From Gammaproteobacteria bacterium (GTDB taxonomy: Bacteria > Pseudomonadota > Gammaproteobacteria > Arenicellales > UBA868), in the NCBI GenBank assembly GCA_003529705.1, contig DPVA01000164.1:1-5721 (forward strand): a DNA stretch of 5,721 nt. The letters run 5' to 3'. The translations under genes and the position numbers were made by a program. Shown here piece by piece: positions 1 to 5,664 of this stretch. The notes under the pieces were generated by a model. That model was not told the DNA's origin, did not search any database, and was given only the letters and a program-made list of their open reading frames with translations. How positions within the stretch are numbered: position 1 is the first letter of the stretch; each line of letters begins with the position of its first letter.

Positions 1-560
1 AAAGCGACCGAGAATCCGACATATCCAAGATAGAGCATCGGCGGATGAATGGCGAGTCCGGGATCTTGGAGCAGGGGATTAAGGTCGCGTCCATCTAGAG
101 GAGCGGGAAACTGGCGTTCGAATGGATTGGAGGTGAAAAGGATAAACAGCAGGAAACCCACGCTCACGATACCCATGACGCCCAGAACACGGGCGATCAT
201 ACGATCTGGGACGCTCTTACTGAATCTTGCCACCGCTGCAGTCCAGACTGCGAGCGTCAACGCCCAGAGCAGCAGTGAACCCTCGTGCGCGCCCCACACT
301 CCCGAGATGAGATAGATCAGAGGCAGGCGTGAGTTGGAATTCTGGGCCACATAAGTGACAGTGAAATCGTGAGACAGAAATGCTGCGGTCAGGCAGCTGT
401 AGGAGATGGCAACAAAAAGAAGTTGCGCGAAAGCAGCGGGGCGCGCAATGGAAATCCATGAGAGATTGTTTTGGGCCGCACCGACAATAGGAACGACTGC
501 CTGCAGAACTGCAACGATCAGTGCAAGAATAAGCGCGAAAAGACCAATTTCCGGTATCAC
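1..560 (-). CDS. ccmF: Cytochrome c heme lyase subunit CcmF, N-terminal part (runs off left edge)
   Basis: CcmF is the large inner-membrane core of the System I heme lyase, which with CcmH/CcmI takes heme from holo-CcmE and attaches it to CXXCH cysteines of apocytochrome c in the periplasm. Reading leftwards from a GTG at 560-558, the first 186 codons are open and begin V/M-IPEIGLFALILAL, the usual CcmF N-terminus. The signature WGAHEGSLLLW lies at residues 89-99, and a conserved stretch at 156-182 includes DGRDLNPLLQDPGLAIHPP and LYLGYVG; its His172 corresponds to a conserved periplasmic histidine of the family. Several hydrophobic membrane segments are visible (about 5-27, 43-60, 95-111, 126-143). 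CcmF is usually about 650 residues, so some 70% is missing, including the WWD domain and the heme b ligands. The GTG start overlaps the ccmE stop by 4 bases (GTGA) and has AGGTG a few bases upstream, so it is probably translationally coupled. The identification is firm; the ORF is truncated only by the window. Confidence 0.96.
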   Translation of the reverse strand, partial: MIPEIGLFALILALIVAVLQAVVPIVGAAQNNLSWISIARPAAFAQLLFVAISYSCLTAAFLSHDFTVTYVAQNSNSRLPLIYLISGVWGAHEGSLLLWALTLAVWTAAVARFSKSVPDRMIARVLGVMGIVSVGFLLFILFTSNPFERQFPAPLDGRDLNPLLQDPGLAIHPPMLYLGYVGFSVA

Positions 561-997
561 TGAACACCTATGGCCTTGGCCTTTTCCAGGGCCTCTGTAA
601 CTTCGGGGGGCATATAGGTCTCATCGTGCTTTGCAAGCACTTGAGTGGCGTCGAAAATACCGTTATTCCCGAGACTGCCCTGCGCGACGATTCCCTGACC
701 CTCCCGGAAAAGGTCGGGCAGTATGCCCGTATAAGCGACTGTCACGGAGTTGGCGGTGTCGGTGAGGTCAAACTGAATTTCAAGGCCTCCTTCGCTGCGT
801 CGCACGCTGCCGTCGACCACCATTCCTCCGAGACGGAATGAGGTCTTGGTTGGCGCTTCTCCAGCAACGACCTGGGAGGGACTGAAAAAAAGATTGATAT
901 TTTCTTGCAGCGCCAACAGGGCGAGACCTGCCGCAACGGCGACTCCCGCGATCAGTAGACTCACTAGAAGGAGTCGTTGCCGACGTCGGGGTTTCAT
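557..997 (-). CDS. ccmE: Cytochrome c maturation heme chaperone CcmE
   Basis: CcmE is a membrane-anchored periplasmic chaperone that binds heme covalently through a histidine and hands it from CcmC to the CcmF/H lyase. The 146-residue product has the family's usual length. It has a basic N-terminus (MKPRRRQR), a single membrane anchor at about residues 9-31, the early motif around ENINLFFSPSQV (32-43), then an OB-fold beta domain with FRLGGMV and FDLTD. The heme-binding motif LAKHDETYMPPEV (121-133) is intact, with the covalent-attachment His124 and the axial ligand Tyr128 in the expected H-x3-Y spacing. The C-terminal tail is short and charged. The ATG start lies inside the ccmD stop (ATGA overlap) and the gene's own stop overlaps the ccmF start. 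No good Shine-Dalgarno precedes it, so coupling to ccmD translation is likely. Nothing is missing or unusual. Confidence 0.97.
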   Translation of the reverse strand: MKPRRRQRLLLVSLLIAGVAVAAGLALLALQENINLFFSPSQVVAGEAPTKTSFRLGGMVVDGSVRRSEGGLEIQFDLTDTANSVTVAYTGILPDLFREGQGIVAQGSLGNNGIFDATQVLAKHDETYMPPEVTEALEKAKAIGVQ

Positions 998-1164
998 AAC
1001 GGTCGGAGGTTATCCTGCTGGGCGGCGATGGCACCAAGTTCCCGAATCATGCGAGCCCTTCGGCGAAGCGGTACGATCACCACAACTACCAGCGCCGCGG
1101 CAGTGACCGCATAGGCAGACCAAACATAGAAAGCGTAACCGCCCATATGTAGGAACTCGGTCAT
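994..1164 (-). CDS. ccmD: Heme exporter accessory protein CcmD
   Basis: CcmD is a small single-span inner-membrane protein that works with CcmC (and CcmA/B) to release holo-CcmE after heme loading. The product is 56 residues: a short N-terminus with the family motif MGGYAFYVWSAY (7-18), one membrane segment (about 12-32) and a basic cytoplasmic stretch LRRRAR (33-38), then a helical tail. The frame is open further upstream, but the ATG at 1164 is chosen because it gives the standard CcmD N-terminus, makes an ATGA overlap with the ccmC stop, and has AGAGG five bases upstream. The stop in turn overlaps the ccmE start. Sequence conservation outside the GGYAFYVW motif is weak, as is normal for this family, so the call rests on the motif, size, topology and position between ccmC and ccmE. 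Confidence 0.94.
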   Translation of the reverse strand: MTEFLHMGGYAFYVWSAYAVTAAALVVVVIVPLRRRARMIRELGAIAAQQDNLRPL

Positions 1165-1925
1165 GACGACCTCTGGCTGACCAAAGCGTATACCCATCCA
1201 GCACGCCGTTCGCTATCGAGGATCTCGACGCGTACCCGAGCCAGCATGGCATACAGGTAGTGAAACTGAAAGGCGCTTGCCATCAGCAGCAGGGGGATCA
1301 GCATACTCAGAGCAATCGACGGTTGATCGAATTTGGTCACTGTTGGACCCTGATGCAGCGTGTTCCACCACTCGACTGAAAAGTGGATGATTGGCAGATT
1401 CACGACGCCCACAACTGCCAGGATCGCGCCGGCTCGTGAAGCAGTACGCCGATCATCAATGGCAGCCACCAGCGCCATATAACCCAGATATAAAAATAGC
1501 AAAATAAGTTCCGAGGTCAGTCGCGCGTCCCAGACCCACCAGGTTCCCCACATGGGTTTGCCCCAAAGCGAGCCCGTAATTAGCGCCAAAAAGGTATACA
1601 TCGCACCAACCGGCGCGCTCGCGCGGGCGACTGCCTCAGCAAGCTTCAGGCGCCAGACGAGGCTGATCGCACTCGTCGCGGCGAGAACCAGATAAACAAA
1701 CATCGACATCCATGCCGACGGAACATGAATGTAGATGATTCGATAGCTCTCGCCCTGCTGATAATCCGCAGGGGCAAACACTAACCCTCCGTAGAGTCCA
1801 GTAGCGAAAAGGGTGATACAGGCAATAGCAATATACGGCTGGAGCCTTCCTGCAAGCCGATAGAAACTCGGCGGGGAGCCGAGCTGGTGAAAGCGGATCA
1901 GCCAGGTATCGGTATTTTTGCTCAT
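1161..1925 (-). CDS. ccmC: Heme exporter / heme handling protein CcmC
   Basis: CcmC is a six-span inner-membrane protein of the heme-handling (WWD) family. It presents heme on the periplasmic side and loads it onto CcmE. Numbered from the ATG at 1925 the product is 254 residues, the usual length. The WWD domain WGTWWVWDARLTSE lies at about 126-139. The two conserved periplasmic histidines that hold heme are His67 (in YIHVPSAW) and His181 (in IIHFSVEWWNTLHQG), and FAPADYQQGESYRI precedes the first, as in well-studied CcmC proteins. An in-frame TTG (1931) and GTG (1928) just upstream could add two residues; no start has a strong Shine-Dalgarno, and the ATG is preferred for its codon. It is the first ccm gene here: upstream there is a divergent intergenic region rather than ccmB. 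Its stop overlaps the ccmD start by 4 bases. Confidence 0.96.
   Translation of the reverse strand: MSKNTDTWLIRFHQLGSPPSFYRLAGRLQPYIAIACITLFATGLYGGLVFAPADYQQGESYRIIYIHVPSAWMSMFVYLVLAATSAISLVWRLKLAEAVARASAPVGAMYTFLALITGSLWGKPMWGTWWVWDARLTSELILLFLYLGYMALVAAIDDRRTASRAGAILAVVGVVNLPIIHFSVEWWNTLHQGPTVTKFDQPSIALSMLIPLLLMASAFQFHYLYAMLARVRVEILDSERRAGWVYALVSQRSS
1170..1174 (-). promoter_or_regulatory. Ribosome binding site deciding the ccmD start
   Basis: On the minus strand AGAGG lies five bases before the ATG at 1164. It is inside the end of ccmC. It supports the 56-residue ccmD over the longer upstream reading that begins at 1197. Confidence 0.6.
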
Positions 1926-2115
1926 CACCAACGATTATCTTACGGTGCGATTCGAGGACGGGGACACGATCTGTATTGGCTAGGGCCAGTTTATTGCAGG
2001 AAACAGTCGAAAACGAACGTTCCAGCGAGGCTATAATTGTAATCTACGCACTGTCAGGAAGTCATACACGCGTAGCCTTTGCTGATACTCTGCATGAGCC
2101 GCATTGGGATAGGCC
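1926..2115. other. Divergent intergenic region between ccmC and the DUF1214 remnant
   Basis: About 190 bases separate the leftward ccm operon from the rightward plus-strand genes. The ccm promoter should lie here, but I see no convincing -35/-10 pair on the minus strand. The plus strand holds a perfect TATAAT (listed separately). One plus-strand frame (frame of position 2042) stays open through this stretch to a stop near 2156, with a possible peptide containing HEPHWDRPWWELG; I do not recognise it. No ccmB coding trace was recognised. Confidence 0.5.
2007..2037 (+). promoter_or_regulatory. Possible sigma-70-type promoter, plus strand
   Basis: A perfect TATAAT sits at 2032-2037, with TCGAAA at 2007-2012 as a 4-of-6 match to the -35 consensus and a long 19-base spacer. 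It would place a transcript start near 2044, about 70 bases ahead of the DUF1214 remnant. The -10 match is good; the -35 is weak, so this is a candidate only. The reverse complement also reads TATAG-like, so direction is not certain. Confidence 0.3.
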
Positions 2116-2639
2116 GTGGTGGGAATTGGGGACTTCACTGTCGAGCGTTTGCTGAGGCAAAAATTAGTTGAGTTGGTGGGCGAATACGGAGGGGATGTCG
2201 TTGTCGGAACGTTTACGGCGCCTACTGATGAATCAAGAGGTCTTTATACCTTTGACAAGTATATAGTGGATGCGGCGATTGGCTGGGGGGCGCACAGCTA
2301 CGGGACAACATTTACGAAAGTTCACCCGATTACCCTGCAGAGGGGTGTTATGAGATCAATTTTGAGGACCCCAATAACGGGGCATTCTGGTCATTTACGA
2401 TCTATGACCGAAATGGGTTTATGTTTGATGACATTGCACATATCAGCTCAAATACCGCCTCTCCGAATGCCGACGGAACGTACACTGTGCACTTTGGTTG
2501 CGGAGAGGATGCCGTCAATAATGTGCCGATTGTCAACGAGACAGGCGTCTTTAATTTCGTTGTCAGGCACTATATCCCCTCCGAACGCGTCCGAGACGAG
2601 GGGTATCGGCTCGCCCCACTGATGTTGAAAGTCGAGTAG
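2116..2639 (+). pseudogene. DUF1214-domain protein, frameshifted and probably N-terminally truncated
   Basis: Two overlapping frames together encode one DUF1214-like domain. The first frame, from a GTG at 2116, reads through VGEYGGDVVVGTFTAP and YTFDKYIVDAAIGWG. The second continues in place with GAQLRDNIYESSPDYPAEGC, then NNGAFWSFTIYDRNGFMFDD, NADGTYTVHFGCG, GVFNFVVRHYIPSERV and a stop at 2637-2639. The FWSFTIYDxxGF block, the xDGTYTVxFG strand and the terminal RHYxPS element are the pattern expected of DUF1214, often found C-terminal to DUF1254. The switch lies at a run of six G at 2285-2290; one more G would join the frames into a 174-residue protein. The first frame stays open out of register to 2622. 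There is a stop in the first frame at 2110 and the ccm operon begins at 1925, so a DUF1254-type N-terminal half does not fit. It may be a decayed gene, a sequencing indel, or less likely a frame-shifting gene. The function of the family is unclear. Confidence 0.7.
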
Positions 2640-2737
2640 TACAAAGTCTAAGTTGATGGTTCCACCGTCCGGGAACTCTCGCCGAACGTCTCACTGAAAG
2701 TAGTGCAGGCTTGGATGGGGATAATACTCAGCGGCCG

Positions 2738-3355
2738 ATGAGCATTCTTAACTTTCTTGATACCGATGAGGTGGCAGCAAGACTTGGCCAACTCTCCGAC
2801 AAGCCCGCAATCGCGCTCAGCTGCGCTTCAAAAGAGGACTGCAGAGAGCTTTCTAAGCTCGCCGATCAACTTGAGTACCGGGCGGCGCGACCCGTCACTG
2901 GATCAGATACGACACCGGTATACCAGGATTTCGAACTAAATTACGAAATCCCTCAGAAACATTACTTCTGGGAAATTGCCGCGGAACTGCAAAGCGTATT
3001 TAAGCCGCTGCTAAAGGAGCATCGGACAGCCAAAGATGACGATTTCAGGCTAAATGACCTCATTGTCCAGCGTTATCCGCCGGGCTGTACTGGAATTAGT
3101 CCACATCGTGACCATATCGAATACCGTGTGCTAATTCTCATCCTGTTATTGAGCGGCGACGGTGAGTTTAGAATTCATCCACAGCGCGACGGAGCGCTCG
3201 GCGAGATTATTGACTTTCAGCCTGGGCAGTTGCTCATGATGGGCGCGCCGGGCATCAACCCGGGTTTTGTCCGACCTTTTCATTCCGTGAGAAACATCAG
3301 CACCGTGCGTCGGACGGTCGGTATGCGCTATGACCGTAGACTCTGTCTTGTCTGA
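2738..3355 (+). CDS. 2-oxoglutarate/Fe(II)-dependent oxygenase, AlkB-like fold, substrate unknown
   Basis: This looks like a non-heme iron dioxygenase that couples oxidation of an unknown substrate to decarboxylation of 2-oxoglutarate. From the ATG at 2738 the product is 205 residues, beginning MSILNFLDTDEV. The cupin-core motifs are in order: LNDLIVQRYPPGCTGISPHR (about 105-124) followed by Asp125, giving the HxD pair His123/Asp125; then a strand LILILLLSGDGEFRIH; then GQLLMMGAPG; then the distal His182 in FHSVRN, with an arginine about ten residues on (Arg191/Arg192 in TVRRTVGMRYD) to bind the co-substrate carboxylate. The RYPxGxxGIxxHRD arrangement and the H-x10-R spacing resemble AlkB-type enzymes, but I cannot claim nucleic acid repair. 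A TTG at 2711 in the same frame would add nine residues; neither start has a good Shine-Dalgarno. It stands alone, about 100 bases after the DUF1214 remnant, and has no recognisable terminator. Confidence 0.82.
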   Translation: MSILNFLDTDEVAARLGQLSDKPAIALSCASKEDCRELSKLADQLEYRAARPVTGSDTTPVYQDFELNYEIPQKHYFWEIAAELQSVFKPLLKEHRTAKDDDFRLNDLIVQRYPPGCTGISPHRDHIEYRVLILILLLSGDGEFRIHPQRDGALGEIIDFQPGQLLMMGAPGINPGFVRPFHSVRNISTVRRTVGMRYDRRLCLV

Positions 3356-3862
3356 GCGTAATTAGATCAGGTGGAGAAAATATTGTCATCGGGAATTTAT
3401 ATACCAGTTTCAATTTTTAGTTTATCAATCTCTTTCAAGTGAATTATCTGGAGGGGATATGCAGAAGAAAAAATTGGAGGGGGTTTGGCAGCCATTATCC
3501 CGTTTACTTTCCTTTACTCTTTGTCAGTTTAAGCAGCAGAACTGCTCAAGTCGCAGCCGGGCCAAGATATGAAGTATTTTCCTTTCATAAATCTTGATCA
3601 CCCTAATCAACTTTTTTCGGCGACACTCACTGTTCAGTGGTAGACGTTCGTGAAACGTGCTCGCAACTAACGAGGGCCGCGGCTACATCCCATTGATCTA
3701 GTGCAACGCGTAAGCAGAGCTGATCGTTACCACTCACTGGAACGAGGAAAGTTCTCGAAACCAGTACCCTGATTTCCGAGCTCAGTCTGTCATCCGATCC
3801 CACCAAAGCTCCGATCATTGCATTCCCGTGGGGTAATCTGAGATGAGGTAACATGTCGGCTT
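3356..3862. other. Long intergenic region without a convincing gene
   Basis: About 500 bases separate the oxygenase from the acyl-CoA ligase. The first half (to about 3620) is visibly richer in A and T than the flanking genes. It holds two tiny ORFs (listed separately) and, nearby, two small inverted repeats: CACTG-TT-CAGTG at 3628-3639 and ACGTT-CGTGA-AACGT at 3644-3658. A further short one, CGAG/CTCG, lies around 3743-3757. None is followed by a T-run, so I do not call a terminator. A 75-codon minus-strand frame (3627-3854) has no ribosome binding site and no recognisable protein content. The promoter for the ligase presumably lies here but I could not pick it out. Confidence 0.5.
3459..3572 (+). 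CDS. Possible 37-residue small protein with a good ribosome binding site
   Basis: An ATG at 3459 is preceded by GGAGGGG (3450-3456), a strong Shine-Dalgarno at good spacing. The frame encodes 37 residues, starting MQKKKLEGVWQPLSRLL, with a basic N-terminus and a C-terminal stretch rich in Cys, Ser, Arg and Lys. Its TGA overlaps, as ATGA, the ATG at 3569 of a second 24-residue frame ending at 3643. I recognise neither peptide. The only support is the ribosome binding site and the coupled-looking junction; a chance ORF is quite possible. Confidence 0.2.
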   Translation: MQKKKLEGVWQPLSRLLSFTLCQFKQQNCSSRSRAKI

Positions 3863-5509
3863 ATGTCTGGATATCAAATACCCAAAACCCCTTCTGCCTA
3901 TGAGTTTCCGTTGCTTATCCGGCATCTGCTCTCGAGGCTCTCAACTCAGCATGCGGAACAGCAGATTATCTACAGTGATGAACGGCGTTTCAGTTATCGG
4001 GAATTTTTCGAGCGCGTTCAGCGCCTCGCCAATGGCCTGACCGGTCTTGGTATTGGCGTCGGTGATACTGTCGCTGTGATGGATTGGGATAGTCATCGTT
4101 ACCTGGAGTGTTTCTTTGCGGTGCCGATGCTCGGGGCAGTATTGCACACCATTAATATTCGACTCGCCCCGGAGCAGATTCTCTACACCATTAATCACGC
4201 CCGCGATACGGTGCTCCTGGTGCACGATGACTTTGCACCAATTCTGGAGGAGTTCAAAGACGAAATTCCTACCGTTAAGAGGACTTTACGTCTTTCCGAT
4301 CGGCAGTATGAAGAGGCCGACGGGTCAAACCAGATGGAATTTGATGACAAGTATGAGAGCCTGATCAGCCGTGCATCCCCACAGTTTGAGGCCGCAGATT
4401 TTGACGAAAACATCCGGGCCACGACCTTCTATACCACTGGGACGACCGGGAACCCTAAGGGGGTGTATTTCAGTCAGCGTCAGATCGTGCTGCACACTCT
4501 GGGTGTGGCTGTGGCCTTGTCCAGCGCAGCGGGGCAGGGCCGAGTCCACTCGGATGATGTTTATATGCCTATCACACCGATGTTTCATGTGCATGCGTGG
4601 GGTATTCCATATATCGCGACGATGTTGGGCCTGAAACAAGTTTACCCGGGTCGCTATGAGCCTGCGAGGCTGCTTTCGCTCATTGATAAAGAAAAGGTGA
4701 CATTCTCCCATTGTGTGCCGACAATTTTGCACATGCTGCTGAGTAACCCGGCGGTTGAGAACGTGAATCTTTCGAACTGGAAAGTAATTATTGGCGGTTC
4801 GGGGCTGCCGCCGGCGCTTGCCCGGCGCGCCCGAGATCTCGGCATCGATGTTTTCGGCGGCTATGGCATGTCTGAGACCGCGCCAGTGTTAACACTGGCC
4901 CAGTTAAATTCAGAGCCCGCTCCCGGCGAAGATCCTGACAGGTTGGAAATCCGCTGTAAGGCCGGCAGGCCAATTCCTCTAGTGGAACTTAAGGTTGTTG
5001 ATTCTGAACTTAACGAGGTCCCGCGAGATGGCGCAAGTACCGGGGAGGTTGTAGTTCGGGCCCCTTGGCTGACCCAGGGCTATCTCGAGGACCCCGAGCG
5101 TTCGGAGGATTTGTGGGCGGGCGGAGTTTTGCATACCAGCGACATCGGTCACGTGGATTCCGCGGGCTATCTCAAGATCACCGATCGGCTCAAGGACGTC
5201 ATTAAGAGCGGAGGGGAATGGATTTCTTCGCTCGAACTTGAAGATATTGCGCTCACTTGCAAAGGAGTGAACGAGGCAGCGGCGATTGGCATTGCTGATG
5301 AGCAGTGGGGCGAAAGACCTTTACTGCTTTTGGTAGCCGCAGAGGGTGCGGCCAGTATTGAGTCTGTACAAGCCGAGTTCCAACGCCAGGTGAAAGAACG
5401 CGCTATTAATGAATGGGCAATCCCCAAGCGGATTGAAATCGTGTCTGACATCCCTAAGACGAGCGTGGGAAAAATTGATAAGAAAAAACTGCGGACGCAG
5501 TACGGGTAA
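3863..5509 (+). CDS. AMP-forming acyl-CoA ligase (fatty acyl-CoA synthetase, AlkK/DmdB-like group)
   Basis: This enzyme activates a carboxylic acid with ATP to an acyl-adenylate and then transfers the acyl group to CoA. It is probably cytoplasmic or membrane-associated and feeds fatty acid or related acid catabolism. The 548-residue product has the full adenylate-forming domain order: P-loop YTTGTTGNPKG (190-200); PMFHVHAWG (239-247); substrate/AMP motif GGYGMSETAP (332-341); the ribose-binding Asp427 in HTSDIG (424-429); hinge DRLKDVIKSGGEWIS (441-455); and the C-terminal catalytic lysine Lys537 in PKTSVGKIDKK (531-541). FHVHAWGIP and the length match the group containing medium-chain AlkK, DMSP-derived methylmercaptopropionate ligase DmdB and fatty acyl-CoA synthetases; chain length cannot be read from sequence by eye. 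The start at 3863 gives MSGYQIPKTP. The best upstream Shine-Dalgarno (GAGG at 3845-3848) lies 14 bases away and fits a small overlapping ORF better. It is a single gene, with no beta-oxidation neighbours in view. Confidence 0.95.
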   Translation: MSGYQIPKTPSAYEFPLLIRHLLSRLSTQHAEQQIIYSDERRFSYREFFERVQRLANGLTGLGIGVGDTVAVMDWDSHRYLECFFAVPMLGAVLHTINIRLAPEQILYTINHARDTVLLVHDDFAPILEEFKDEIPTVKRTLRLSDRQYEEADGSNQMEFDDKYESLISRASPQFEAADFDENIRATTFYTTGTTGNPKGVYFSQRQIVLHTLGVAVALSSAAGQGRVHSDDVYMPITPMFHVHAWGIPYIATMLGLKQVYPGRYEPARLLSLIDKEKVTFSHCVPTILHMLLSNPAVENVNLSNWKVIIGGSGLPPALARRARDLGIDVFGGYGMSETAPVLTLAQLNSEPAPGEDPDRLEIRCKAGRPIPLVELKVVDSELNEVPRDGASTGEVVVRAPWLTQGYLEDPERSEDLWAGGVLHTSDIGHVDSAGYLKITDRLKDVIKSGGEWISSLELEDIALTCKGVNEAAAIGIADEQWGERPLLLLVAAEGAASIESVQAEFQRQVKERAINEWAIPKRIEIVSDIPKTSVGKIDKKKLRTQYG

Positions 5510-5577
5510 TAGACCTGACGAATTGTTTGCACCTAGTCCAGCTCGAGGGTAAACTGGAACTCCTTTCGGCCGATAAA

Positions 5578-5590
5578 TAAGGGGGTGATC
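5578..5590 (+). promoter_or_regulatory. Near-perfect Shine-Dalgarno sequence
   Basis: TAAGGGGGTGATC differs at one position from TAAGGAGGTGATC, the full complement of the usual 16S rRNA 3' end. Its core ends seven bases before an ATG at 5593, an ideal spacing. This is the strongest ribosome binding site in the window. Confidence 0.6.
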
Positions 5591-5592
5591 CA

Positions 5593-5664
5593 ATGTCTAG
5601 TGATTCAGGAATCGTCACAGTGAGCTTTGGTGTCTACATGAGACTCGGGAGCATCCTCTCTTAG
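5593..5664 (+). CDS. Possible short or frameshifted gene behind a very strong ribosome binding site
   Basis: The ATG at 5593 follows a near-perfect Shine-Dalgarno. The frame encodes only 23 residues, MSSDSGIVTVSFGVYMRLGS then ILS, before a TAG at 5662-5664. Both other frames stay open from there to the window edge, so the true product could be longer if an indel lies near 5650-5664; one of them reads SLSVIDTLSGDSTYCDSQS. Alternatively it could be a leader peptide for a gene beyond the edge. I recognise no family. The ribosome binding site makes translation plausible; the identity and end of the gene are uncertain. Confidence 0.35.
   Translation: MSSDSGIVTVSFGVYMRLGSILS

Noticed and set aside
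217..567. 116-codon minus-strand frame starting at 567
   Set aside because: It is out of frame with ccmF, which is clearly coded on the same strand by the frame starting at 560; the translation is Cys/Ser/Arg-rich with no family character.
1934..1962. GATAAT on the minus strand just before ccmC as a -10 element
   Set aside because: There is no -35-like sequence at the right distance, and the transcript would start almost at the start codon.
2659..2676. Hairpin GTTCC/GGAAC downstream of the DUF1214 remnant as a terminator
   Set aside because: The stem is only five base pairs with an eight-base loop, and no T-run follows.
3627..3854. 75-codon minus-strand frame in the intergenic region (MLPHLRLPHG start)
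   Set aside because: It has no ribosome binding site and no recognisable domain, and its start overlaps the leader of the ligase gene. It may be chance; left as part of the intergenic description.
4325..4732. 135-codon minus-strand frame inside the acyl-CoA ligase
   Set aside because: It is antisense to an intact, motif-complete ligase and shows no protein-like pattern of its own.
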